A stretch of 64,000 bases of DNA, from positions 124,001-188,000 of the forward strand of contig NZ_BMZP01000009.1 of the NCBI RefSeq assembly GCF_014652855.1, read 5' to 3'. The notes beneath the pieces were generated by a model, which searched no databases, was not told where the DNA came from, and saw only the letters and a list, made by a program, of their open reading frames with translations. The position numbers and the translations under genes were made by a program. This DNA comes from Novosphingobium pokkalii (GTDB taxonomy: Bacteria; Pseudomonadota; Alphaproteobacteria; Sphingomonadales; Sphingomonadaceae). Positions 21,483-29,575 of this stretch are shown here, one piece after another (position 1 is the first letter of the stretch; every line of letters begins with the position of its first letter).

Positions 21483-21983
21483 ATGCTCCCGCTCCGCCTT
21501 GCCGCGCTTCCTGTCGCCATGCTTGCCCTTCACGCCACCAGCCACGCGGCCACACCGCCCGTGCTCGAACCCGCCTTTCGCGCCCACGTGCTGCTGGGCG
21601 AATCCCTTGACGTGGGGCAGACCCCGCGCGGCGGGCGCAGCCTGGTGCGGATCACCGGCGGCACGGTGGATGGGCCGATGCTGCACGGCGCGGTGTTGCC
21701 CGGCGGCTGGGACTGGCAGCTCCACGGCGCGGGCGGCTGCATCGAACTGCACGCAGACTACATGCTCAAGGCCGACGACGGCAGCGTGATCAACGTGGTC
21801 AACCACGCCAAGGCCTGCCCCGATGCAACGGGCAAGCAACCGCAGATGGTCGGCATGCCGATGTTCGAGGCGCCGCTGGGCCGCAATGCCTGGCTCAACA
21901 GCGGCGCCTATGTCGCCACGATCACCGGCGGCAGCGATCCGGCACACCCGGCCGTGGACATTGATGTGTACAAAGTGCGCTGA
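21483..21983 (+). CDS. Exported DUF3237-family protein
   Basis: A 166-residue protein. A signal peptide (about residues 1-22, ending SHAA) precedes one DUF3237 domain, recognised by GRSLVRITGGTVDGP, VLPGGWDW and LKADDGSVINV. The family is a small beta-barrel of unknown biochemical function that often accompanies hydrolases of plant phenolics and aromatic catabolism. Start ATG 21483 has AAAGGA six bases upstream. Its stop TGA abuts the tannase stop on the other strand (TGATCA), at the centre of the perfect palindrome gcgctgatcagcgc (21977-21990). The shared operator suggests joint induction with the esterases. Confidence 0.85.
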   Translation: MLPLRLAALPVAMLALHATSHAATPPVLEPAFRAHVLLGESLDVGQTPRGGRSLVRITGGTVDGPMLHGAVLPGGWDWQLHGAGGCIELHADYMLKADDGSVINVVNHAKACPDATGKQPQMVGMPMFEAPLGRNAWLNSGAYVATITGGSDPAHPAVDIDVYKVR

Positions 21984-23702
21984 TCAGCGCGCCGCCTTCA
22001 CTGGCACTTTGGGTGGCAGGGCGCAGGCCGTCACGCCGCCCTTGGTGCGGGCCACCAGGGGATAGCGGCACAGCGGCCGCTCCCGTCCCGGCCAGGGCGT
22101 GGCCGGCCCCGCCTTCGCCGCCAGAGCATCGGGCGCGCGGCCCTTCTCCACCCAGTCTGCCAGCGCGCGCAGCGCGTCATAGCGGTCGGTGGCGGGGCCG
22201 CCGGCACAATGCGCCATGCCCGGCACCGGGAACACCCGGGCAAAGCCGGCCGCCTGGCCGCCGCTATGGCGATCGAGCGCGCGCCACCAGGCCAGCGTGT
22301 CATTGAGCGAAAACACCGGGTCAGACGCGCCATGCGGCACGATCAGCCGCCCGCCGCGCGCCCGGAAGCGATCGAGATCGGGCTCATGCGCGCCCACGTC
22401 CTGCCAGGCCGAGCGCGGCCAGCCCGGCGCGGTCGCCATGATCGCGGCGGCACCCTGCGCGGGCACGAAGGCCTTCTGCGCGGCCAGCATCGCATCGGGC
22501 GCCGGCGGCGCATCCCCCGGCGGCGTGGCGAACAGCACCAGGCGCGAAGGACCGCCCAGCACCACGTTGAGCGCGGGCACGCGGCCATCGGCGCTGCCGG
22601 TCATCCAAATGCGCCAGCCCGGATCGAACCAGCCGGCATCCCAGCCAAAACCGGGATAGATCTGGTGGCCCGCCGCATCGCGCACGCCATCGTGAACCCG
22701 CTCCAGCGCCACGACTTGCGCTGCGCTCAGGCCCGCTGCGCGCAACCGGGGCACCACCAGCGCGCTGGTGCACCGCGCGCCATCGGCCACGATGCCATCC
22801 TGCGCGCCATCCAGCCCGTCGCAGGCCGCCAGGATCGCCTGGCGCACCCGCGCCCCGTCTTCCACCGAAAACGCCGTGGCCAGGTTGGCCACCGTCGGCG
22901 CCTTGCCTTGCGCCGCCAGCACGCCGCCGAAAGCCTGGGTGTTCCATGCCTCGGCCAGCGCGGCACGCGGCAGGGCAAAGCCGGGCGCTGCCGCAACGAT
23001 GCCGTTATAGAGGTCTGGCTCGCGCTGGGCCAGCACCATGCCTTCCTGCCCGCCCTTGGAACAGCCCATGAAATAGCTGAACCGGGGCGCCTGCCCGTAA
23101 TAGGCACCAATAACCGCCTTTGCGGCCAGCGTCACCGGCCGCAGCGAAGCGCCACCATAATCGGCGCGGGCTTGGGGATCGCGGGCAAAGGCGACCAGGC
23201 CGCCGCGCGCCGGATCGGCATTGGTGGCGTTGTCGTGGCCCGAATCCTGCGCCATCACCGCATAGCCCTGGCTCAGCGCCGAAGGCTGGTCCATCGCGGT
23301 CATGCCGATGGCATCGCCTACCGTGCCATTGGTGCCGCCACCCCCCTGCATCAGGAAGCGGCCATTCCACGCTGCCGGCAGCCGCACGCGGAAACGGATG
23401 GCATAGTCCTGCCCGTCGATCCCCTTGCGCTCGTGCAGGATGCCCTGCACTTCGCAGTGCGCCGGCAGCGCCACCTGCACCGGCGGCGCATCGGGCTGCG
23501 CCAGCAGCGGCACCGTGGTGCCGGCCGCACGCCAGGTGGCCGAAACGATCCGCGTGCCTGCCTCGGGCCAGGCCACCTGACCGGCCTTGGCCAGACCAGT
23601 GCAACCGGTCTCATCCGCCGCGGCGTGCGCCATGGGCGCGAGGGCAAATACCGACAGGCCGGCCAACAAGCCAGCCGCATAACGCTGGGGCACGCGCATC
23701 AT
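21984..23702 (-). CDS. Tannase / feruloyl-esterase family hydrolase
   Basis: A 572-residue exported serine hydrolase of the tannase family. A signal peptide covers about residues 1-28 (AHAAA). The full tannase-family CS-D-HC signature is visible: MGCSKGG with Cys214 and nucleophile Ser215, acid Asp461 in HGASDPVF, and His498-Cys499 in GMAHCAGG, where the two cysteines normally form a disulfide joining the Ser and His loops. Such enzymes cleave gallate, ferulate, chlorogenate or MHET-type esters; the substrate is not determinable here. GTG 23705 and ATGs 23702 and 23699 are possible starts; 23702 has the best spacing from GAGGAG. A LacI-type box overlaps its promoter. Confidence 0.92.
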   Translation of the reverse strand: MMRVPQRYAAGLLAGLSVFALAPMAHAAADETGCTGLAKAGQVAWPEAGTRIVSATWRAAGTTVPLLAQPDAPPVQVALPAHCEVQGILHERKGIDGQDYAIRFRVRLPAAWNGRFLMQGGGGTNGTVGDAIGMTAMDQPSALSQGYAVMAQDSGHDNATNADPARGGLVAFARDPQARADYGGASLRPVTLAAKAVIGAYYGQAPRFSYFMGCSKGGQEGMVLAQREPDLYNGIVAAAPGFALPRAALAEAWNTQAFGGVLAAQGKAPTVANLATAFSVEDGARVRQAILAACDGLDGAQDGIVADGARCTSALVVPRLRAAGLSAAQVVALERVHDGVRDAAGHQIYPGFGWDAGWFDPGWRIWMTGSADGRVPALNVVLGGPSRLVLFATPPGDAPPAPDAMLAAQKAFVPAQGAAAIMATAPGWPRSAWQDVGAHEPDLDRFRARGGRLIVPHGASDPVFSLNDTLAWWRALDRHSGGQAAGFARVFPVPGMAHCAGGPATDRYDALRALADWVEKGRAPDALAAKAGPATPWPGRERPLCRYPLVARTKGGVTACALPPKVPVKAAR

Positions 23703-23715
23703 CACCTCTCCTCGT

Positions 23716-23730
23716 TATCGCGCCGCGATA
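23716..23730. promoter_or_regulatory. 7-bp-arm palindrome upstream of tannase gene
   Basis: tatcgcg-c-cgcgata is a near-perfect dyad lying between the tannase start and the LacI-type box. It may be a second regulator site or part of the leader; no copies were found by eye at the other island genes. Confidence 0.35.
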
Positions 23731-23750
23731 TGGTAATGATACATAACACT

Positions 23751-23768
23751 TGGGCAAACGATTGCAAC
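23751..23768. promoter_or_regulatory. LacI-type operator over tannase promoter
   Basis: On the minus strand the site reads GTTGCAATCGTTTGCCCA and matches the 19158 palindrome at 13 of 18 bases. TTGCAA within it can serve as a -35, with TATGTA about 16 bases on as -10, so binding would block RNA polymerase. Confidence 0.6.
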
Positions 23769-23875
23769 TGGCAATGCCCAGCCTCATTTCCATTCATCAT
23801 ATTGCATTTTAAAGATATTTATATGGGCGCAAATGGATGCGCGACCTTTCGCGCAACCGTTTTGCCCGCACAGAA

Positions 23876-25723
23876 TCAGCCCTCGCCGCCATCCAGGTCG
23901 GGCGCCGCGCCCGGCGCACCATCAGGGCCGGGGTTCGGCGCGACCAGGCCATAGGGCTCGTAGCGGGCGTCGATGCGGGGCTGGATCGCGCGCGCAGCGG
24001 CGAGATCGGCATGGCCGCCGGCCTTGTCGCCGCTGGCCGTGCGGGCCAGGCCACGCACGAACAGCGCGGCTGCCAGGCGCGGGCGGGTGGCCAGCGCAGC
24101 GGTCTCGTCGGCAATCGCGGCGGCATAGGCCTGGCGCCGGTATTGCACCAGCGCGCGGGTGTCGAGCAGGCCGGGCAGCGGGCCGGCCTTGCGGATCGCC
24201 AGGTCGCTGTCCTTGAGCGCGCGGTCGAGATCGGCATTGGCCAGCGCCCGGTTCCAACTGCGCGCATTGAGCAGGTTGGGATAGGCCGAATCCTCGCGGT
24301 GCAGGGCCACCACCGCATCGATCAGCGGCAATCCGCGATCGGCCAGGCCCAGCCGCTCATAGAGCGAGACCACCGGCATGACGTCGAGCGAGCCGCGCGG
24401 CAGGTGCGCGGCGGCAGCATCGGTGTCGGCCCGCGCCCCCGCGCGGTCGCCCGTGGCCAGGCGGAGCTGCGCGCGCCGGGTGAGCAGGCGGTGATCGTCG
24501 GGCTGGATGGCCAGCGCCGCGTCCAGATCCTGGCGGGCGAGTGCCACCTTGCCGCTGCGCAGCCAGGCTTCGGCGCGATGCTGCAACAGGTCGGCGCGGG
24601 TGGGCGCAAGGCGGATCGCCTCGCCAAAATCGGCAATGGCGCCGGCTACGTCGTTGCGATCCATGCGGCCAGAGGCGCGCCCGGCGAATTCGTCGGCGGT
24701 CCTGGGCTCAGCGCTCTGTTCGCTCGCGCCCATGCCCTCGGCGCGCGTGTCCAGCTTGCCGATCTCGTGATCGGTCGTCGCCGAAAAGATCGGTCCGCCG
24801 TTATAGGTCAGGAACATGGTCTTCTGCGCGCGCGAGACGATCACGTGGTGCGACAGCAGGAAGTCCACGCCCAGCACCATGTCGGCAGAGCGGACATCGT
24901 CGCTGTCGTCGATCACCCGGATCGGGCTGTTGGTGATGTTTTCCCCACCGATCGAAATCGTCCGGGTGCGCGCGATCCAGCTTTGCCGCCGCTTGGCGCC
25001 GATCCCGCCGATACGGACCGACGCGACCACGTCCGGCGCGCCCAGGTCGATCCCGGCGCGTTCGGCTGCGCGGCGGCCCAGCGTCGAGGTGGGTGCCCCG
25101 GTATCGAGCAGCGCGTGCAACGATTGCCCGTTGACCAGGACTTCCACGATGATGTGGTGGTCATATTCATTGACCGGGTTGAACACGCGCGCCTCGCCCA
25201 CCGACATGCCCTTGCCCCAATAGGCCAGGCTCACGCCGCCGCAGCCGCGCTCCTGGAACAGGTTGACCACGCCTTTGGCCAGGTCGAATTCGGTGGTACC
25301 CGTGCCCAGCAGGTTGGAGCCGAGGAAGCCGTTCCCCGCGTCCGTTCCGCCGACCAGGAACTGCACGTTGTGCATGGTCACGCCAACAATGCCGAAATCG
25401 CGCACTTGCGCCAGTTCGGGCGTCACCGTGCCGCCAATGCCGGTCAAATGGAAGCCCTGCGGCAGGGGCTGGGTGCTCAGGCCCAGTTCCACCGCGCGCG
25501 CCTTGGGCATGAAGTTGAAGAACGCCCCGCTGTCGAGCCACACGCGCGTGGCCGAGCCGTTGACGGTCACCGGCACACTGGCCCGGCTGCGCTCCATTAC
25601 CACCGGAAGCTTCGCGATCAGGCCAAACTGGCACTTGCCCGCGCTTTCGGCATGGGCAGTGGGCAAGGCGAGCGGCAACGCGGCCACCACAAGCGACAGG
25701 GTGGCGCGGAAAGACCGATTCAT
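23876..25723 (-). CDS. Double retropepsin-like domain protein with TPR repeats
   Basis: A 615-residue exported protein. After a signal peptide (1-25, AHAE) come two retroviral-aspartyl-protease-like domains. The first has VWLDSGAFFNF with Asp64-Ser65-Gly66, the second LLDTGAPTS with Asp207-Thr208-Gly209; each is followed by a hydrophobic-Gly element (FLGSNLLG, VLGVDFLL). Residues about 335-600 are tetratricopeptide-like helical repeats (DVAGAIADFGEAIRLAP, ALARQDLDAALAIQP). The two domains could pair within one chain to make a bilobed aspartic peptidase, but activity is not shown. The gene stands alone, 132 bases downstream of the exported repeat protein gene. Partners and substrate are unknown. 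Confidence 0.85.
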   Translation of the reverse strand: MNRSFRATLSLVVAALPLALPTAHAESAGKCQFGLIAKLPVVMERSRASVPVTVNGSATRVWLDSGAFFNFMPKARAVELGLSTQPLPQGFHLTGIGGTVTPELAQVRDFGIVGVTMHNVQFLVGGTDAGNGFLGSNLLGTGTTEFDLAKGVVNLFQERGCGGVSLAYWGKGMSVGEARVFNPVNEYDHHIIVEVLVNGQSLHALLDTGAPTSTLGRRAAERAGIDLGAPDVVASVRIGGIGAKRRQSWIARTRTISIGGENITNSPIRVIDDSDDVRSADMVLGVDFLLSHHVIVSRAQKTMFLTYNGGPIFSATTDHEIGKLDTRAEGMGASEQSAEPRTADEFAGRASGRMDRNDVAGAIADFGEAIRLAPTRADLLQHRAEAWLRSGKVALARQDLDAALAIQPDDHRLLTRRAQLRLATGDRAGARADTDAAAAHLPRGSLDVMPVVSLYERLGLADRGLPLIDAVVALHREDSAYPNLLNARSWNRALANADLDRALKDSDLAIRKAGPLPGLLDTRALVQYRRQAYAAAIADETAALATRPRLAAALFVRGLARTASGDKAGGHADLAAARAIQPRIDARYEPYGLVAPNPGPDGAPGAAPDLDGGEG

Positions 25724-25823
25724 GATGGCGGGCCTCGGGTCAAAGCGACACGCCGTTTGATCACGAATCCGGGCGCGCCACCAGAGGCAAATAGCGGCAG
25801 CTCAATCCTTTTTCGGGTCAGGC

Positions 25824-25850
25824 GCCCGGCCCACCGCAGGCAGGCCGGGC
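25824..25850 (-). terminator. Hairpin after exported repeat protein gene
   Basis: An 8-bp stem (gcccggcc / ggccgggc) with an 11-base loop begins 8 bases after the stop codon. No T-run follows in the direction of transcription, so termination is only a possibility. Confidence 0.4.
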
Positions 25851-25857
25851 AAGCGCG

Positions 25858-26403
25858 TCACGAAGACGCGGCAGCCTTCGTCGCGGCGTCGAGTTCGGCC
25901 GCGGTCATCGAGATGAACAGGCCATCGGCGCCCAGGCCGAACGCAGTCTTGGGCAAGGCCACCGGCCCGGCGGCGCGCGCCACGATGACCTGGTCGCCTT
26001 TCACTTCCTTGATCGTGCCGATCGAGCCGCCGGCCTTGCCTTTCACCGGCGCGCCGGTGACCATCGCGGCTTCCACGGCAGCGGCGGCCTTCTGGTTGGC
26101 GGCGGCCACCTGCTCGTCGATCTGCGCCTTGGTCATGGCGATGATCGGCCCCTTCGGCCCGCTGCCGATCGCGCTCTTGGGCAGGGTCGCCTTGTTGGCG
26201 CCGGTATCGACCACCACGGCATCGCCGGTCATGCTCACGATCTTGCCCACTTCGCCGCCCTGCGGATCAAAGATCGTGCCGCCCACGGCCACGCTCGCCC
26301 CAGCATTGGCTGTCGGTGCAGCCGGCGCAGCAGTTTGCGCCTGGGCCAGGGCCGGAACGCTGGCCACGGCCGCTGCCGCCACCAGGAAATGGAAAACCTT
26401 CAC
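25858..26403 (-). CDS. Small exported protein with two internal repeats
   Basis: A 181-residue secreted or periplasmic protein of unknown function. A signal peptide (to about residue 22, ALAQAQ) is followed by two copies of an approximately 65-residue unit. Each has the pattern G-x-I-x-x-V-x-GD-x-V-x-V, then LPK-x-A-x-G and MT-x-A-x-x-D (for example VGKIVSMTGDAVVVD and IGTIKEVKGDQVIVA). The beta-rich first half of each unit recalls PRC-barrel or KOW-like folds. The GTG at 26403 is chosen because GGGAG lies eight bases upstream and it begins the signal peptide; an ATG five codons earlier is possible. It lies downstream of the STN-receptor operon, separated by two hairpins. Confidence 0.75.
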   Translation of the reverse strand: MKVFHFLVAAAAVASVPALAQAQTAAPAAPTANAGASVAVGGTIFDPQGGEVGKIVSMTGDAVVVDTGANKATLPKSAIGSGPKGPIIAMTKAQIDEQVAAANQKAAAAVEAAMVTGAPVKGKAGGSIGTIKEVKGDQVIVARAAGPVALPKTAFGLGADGLFISMTAAELDAATKAAASS

Positions 26404-26439
26404 GTGTCGAACTCCCATCTTGCCAAAACGTTAGATCTT

Positions 26440-26457
26440 GGCCGGGCAGACCCGGCC
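26440..26457 (-). terminator. GC hairpin between receptor and repeat-protein genes
   Basis: Perfect 7-bp stem GGCCGGG / CCCGGCC with tetraloop caga. On the minus strand it is followed within about 13 bases by GTTTTGG. It is plausibly a terminator for the sigma-FecR-receptor operon or a leader hairpin of the next gene. Confidence 0.4.
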
Positions 26458-26530
26458 TGGTCTTGCAACCAGCCATCACCCGATGTGGTTCCCGATATCA
26501 CGTCGATAATCTTTTTCTTGATGGGAAAAT

Positions 26531-26549
26531 AAGCCCAGCCGAGTGGCTT
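26531..26549 (-). terminator. Weak hairpin with T-run after STN receptor gene
   Basis: Three bases after the stop codon, AAGCC pairs with GGCTT across a 9-base loop and is followed on the minus strand by ATTTTCC. Short stem, correct arrangement for intrinsic termination. Confidence 0.4.
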
Positions 26550-26551
26550 CG

Positions 26552-29500
26552 TCAGAAGCCCGCCGTCCACGTCAGCAGCACCTGCCGCCCGCCCAGGATG
26601 GTCTGCGGCACGGCATCGCTGGTGCGGCCGATCGTGGCGCGATAGGCCGTATCGTTGAGCGCGTTGCGCAGCGCGAGACGCAGTGTGTGCGTGCCCCACT
26701 GACGCGCCACGGCCAGGTCGATCTGGCGCGAGGGGCGCACCCAGGTGTCGAGCGCGCTGCCCGAAAGCGGCGTGGTGCCGGCAAAGGTCGGCACTTCGAT
26801 CCCATATTCCTGGATATAGGCGCCAGTCAGGCGGCAGGCCGCGTCGGCCGAAATGCGCCCGTCATCGTAATGCAGCCGCAGCAACAGATTGCTGGCCGGC
26901 GCATATTGCGTGCGCTCCACCCGATCGAGCGCCGGATTGTTCAGCCGCACCGCGCTGTGCAGCATGGTCAGGTCACCGGCCAGCGCAACATGGCGCAGCA
27001 CCCGCGCCACGCCGCCCAGTGGCACGGCGGCGCTCGCTTCCAGCCCCAGGATCGTGGCCGTGCCGCCATTCTCCGGCCGGATCAGGCGTACCGCGCGATA
27101 TTGCATGACCGCGTCCGGGTTGTTGAGATCGTTGCCGGTGTCATTGAGATAGCGTGCCAGCCGCTTGGCAAAGCCGCTCAATGCCAGGTGAAGGCCGCCC
27201 GGCCCCTGCCACGCCACGCCCAGGTCCAGATTGGTGCCACGGACCGCGCGCAAGTCCGGGTTGGCCAACTGGATTTCCATCACCCCCTGGCTGTCGCGCG
27301 CCGAACTGCCACCGCCGGTCAACTGAAACGGCGAAGGCCGCGTCTGGCTGGTCCACAGCGCCGCGTCCAGCGTCCAGGCCGGCGCCGCGCGCCAGTGCAG
27401 GGTCACGCTCGGCAGCAGCGCGGCAAAGCGCGCCGATAGCTGGTTCCAGCCATAGGCGACGCCATCGGCGGGCACGCCGTCGTTGCCCGAAAGCCAATAG
27501 CGCCCGCCAAGATGCGACCATTCGCCGCGCAGCCCCAGCGCCAGGTCCAGCCCCTCGGCCAGCGGGCCGCCCACCACGGCATAGGCCGCCAGGCGGTCTT
27601 CCCGCAGGGCATAGGCATTGGCATTGCGATCGTCGCTCGTGCGCGGCTGCACCGTGGCCCGGCCGATCGCAGCCAGCAGCGCCGCGTCGGAAATGGTCGG
27701 GATGGCATAGTCATAGACCCCGCGCAGCACCGGCCCGATCTGCCCGTCGACCAGTCCGCTGCCGCCCAGCGTGGTGCCCTCCGGCAGGGTATCGGCATAG
27801 AGAAAGTGCGCCGTCGCGCGCGTGCGCCACGATCGCACCGCCAGGCCCCCGATCTCGCCATGCCAGCCGGCCGCATCTTCCAGCCGCACCCGCCAGTCCC
27901 CGCCCAGCCGGCGGTCCTGGCTGGTCTCGCTTTCCCGCTCCCCCTGGTTGTGCACCGGAAAGGCCAGCGGATTGGCGACCAGCGCCGCGTCGGCGGCATT
28001 GAGTTGCAGCACGGGAAAACCGCGCACGCTGGCCACCTGCACCCCACCGGACAGCCGCGTCGTCTGCGGATCCCAGAAGGAAATCTCGATATGGTCCGGC
28101 CGGTCGGTGCGGCCCAGCGCGCCAAACACCAGGCCTTGCGCCTGCACCCGCCCGGCGTCCCACGCTGCGGCGAGCTGCGCCATGCCCAGCCGGTCCCGCT
28201 CCGGGTTGGTCTCGAACCAGTAATGTGCGTCGGCCCGCACGCTCCGGGTCTCCACCAGCCCGTCCGGCCGCGTCGTCTGGGCAAAGAAGCCGGCGGCGCG
28301 CCCGCCCTGCACGCTTACCTGATAGACATCCTGCGCAATCGCCCGGCTCGCCCACATCGCGCTGGCCGTCACCGTCAGGCGCGGATCGGGGCGCCAGCCC
28401 AGCGCCACAAACGCGGTTTCCTCGTGCGCCGCGCCGCGCGTCACTTGCGCATTGACCGAGGCAAGCAGCAGGTTCGCCGCCGGGTCCAGCCCGGGCGCGC
28501 TGTTGCCCTGGGCATCGGTCAGCGCATAGGCGAGGTTGCCGGACTGGTAGGTCTGCTCCACGCTGGCGAAATGCCGCCGGCTCAGCGCCGCGCTGGCCAC
28601 CAGCGCCAGCCGGCCATCGCCGCTCTGCCAGCCGAACCCGGCTTTGGCGCCCCAAGTCCCCGCGTTCTGGCCAAAGCGCCAGGCCTGGTCATCCGCCCCG
28701 GCCGTCAGCCCCAGCCGCAGCCCCTGCGCCTTGGCGGCAAACGGCCCGAGGTGATCGATATCCAGCGTGCCAGCGATTGCCTCCCCCGCCAGCCGCGCAT
28801 CGAGCACGCGATGGACTTTCAGCGCCATGTCCGGCGCCAGGGCCATCAGCCCCAGTTGCGTACCCCGGCTGTAAGGCAGGCTTTGCGGAATCTCGATGCC
28901 GTCGATGCGGGTTTCAACGTAAGTGCCAGGCAGCCCGCGCATCGCCACGAAATCACCCGTGGCGCGCCCGGCATGGTCCACACGCCCCATCGCCCCTTCC
29001 AGCGAGGTGGCCAGGGTGACGATGCCCGGCAGGCGGCCCAGCGCCTCGGCAATCGTGCGATCGGGCAGGCGGCGGATCTGCGCGCTGGCCAGCCCGTCCT
29101 GCGGGCGCAACGCCACATCCCCGGCGCCCCACGCGCGCGCTGCCAGCGCCGCTTCCACCACGATCGCGGTGCGGTCCTCGATCGGCCGGGGTGGCAACGG
29201 CGCGAATGCCGTCAGGCGGCGCGGCGGCCTTGCTCGAACCGGCGCGGCGGGGCGTTGCAGACGCACCGCGCCGCCCGCCAGGCGTGTGGCCACCAAGCCG
29301 TTGCTGCGCGCCAGCCGGCGCAGCGCGCTGTCGAAGTCGGCCGCACGGATGGCCGGCGCCCGTGCCCCGGCAACGTCGCTGGCGGCAAACAGGATGTTGC
29401 GCCCGGCCTCCCGCGCCAGCGCCAGCAAGGCCTCGCCCAGCGGCATGGCCGGCAAGACGATGGGTCCGCCGGCACCAGGCGGCTCCTGGGCGCAGGCCGG

Positions 29501-29575
29501 CAGCGGGGCCAGGGCCAGGGCGGGCGCCACGCAAAGCGCGCCCAGCGCAGCGGCGCTAGCGGCGGTAGACCTCAT
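26552..29575 (-). CDS. TonB-dependent transducer receptor with STN domain
   Basis: A 1007-residue outer-membrane receptor. After a signal peptide (ending about residue 30, ACAQ) comes a secretin/TonB short N-terminal (STN) signalling domain at about 38-99 (PLGEALLALAREAG, FDSALRRLARSNGL). Then follow the plug (FVAMRGLPGTYVETRIDG) and a large barrel ending VLLTWTAGF. STN domains contact FecR in the periplasm and report ligand occupancy to a sigma factor. The ATG at 29575 lies inside the FecR gene and overlaps its end by 20 bases. Barrel motifs such as GNSAPGLDPA, RPDHIEIS and TNPERDRLG are shared with the receptors at 31.3 and 45.3 kb. Ligand unknown; probably a carbohydrate rather than a siderophore (inference). 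Confidence 0.9.
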   Translation of the reverse strand: MRSTAASAAALGALCVAPALALAPLPACAQEPPGAGGPIVLPAMPLGEALLALAREAGRNILFAASDVAGARAPAIRAADFDSALRRLARSNGLVATRLAGGAVRLQRPAAPVRARPPRRLTAFAPLPPRPIEDRTAIVVEAALAARAWGAGDVALRPQDGLASAQIRRLPDRTIAEALGRLPGIVTLATSLEGAMGRVDHAGRATGDFVAMRGLPGTYVETRIDGIEIPQSLPYSRGTQLGLMALAPDMALKVHRVLDARLAGEAIAGTLDIDHLGPFAAKAQGLRLGLTAGADDQAWRFGQNAGTWGAKAGFGWQSGDGRLALVASAALSRRHFASVEQTYQSGNLAYALTDAQGNSAPGLDPAANLLLASVNAQVTRGAAHEETAFVALGWRPDPRLTVTASAMWASRAIAQDVYQVSVQGGRAAGFFAQTTRPDGLVETRSVRADAHYWFETNPERDRLGMAQLAAAWDAGRVQAQGLVFGALGRTDRPDHIEISFWDPQTTRLSGGVQVASVRGFPVLQLNAADAALVANPLAFPVHNQGERESETSQDRRLGGDWRVRLEDAAGWHGEIGGLAVRSWRTRATAHFLYADTLPEGTTLGGSGLVDGQIGPVLRGVYDYAIPTISDAALLAAIGRATVQPRTSDDRNANAYALREDRLAAYAVVGGPLAEGLDLALGLRGEWSHLGGRYWLSGNDGVPADGVAYGWNQLSARFAALLPSVTLHWRAAPAWTLDAALWTSQTRPSPFQLTGGGSSARDSQGVMEIQLANPDLRAVRGTNLDLGVAWQGPGGLHLALSGFAKRLARYLNDTGNDLNNPDAVMQYRAVRLIRPENGGTATILGLEASAAVPLGGVARVLRHVALAGDLTMLHSAVRLNNPALDRVERTQYAPASNLLLRLHYDDGRISADAACRLTGAYIQEYGIEVPTFAGTTPLSGSALDTWVRPSRQIDLAVARQWGTHTLRLALRNALNDTAYRATIGRTSDAVPQTILGGRQVLLTWTAGF

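Noticed and set aside
23837..26434. Plus-strand open frame of 865 codons across two minus-strand genes
   Set aside because: It spans the retropepsin-TPR gene, the intergenic hairpin and the repeat-protein gene without domain content.
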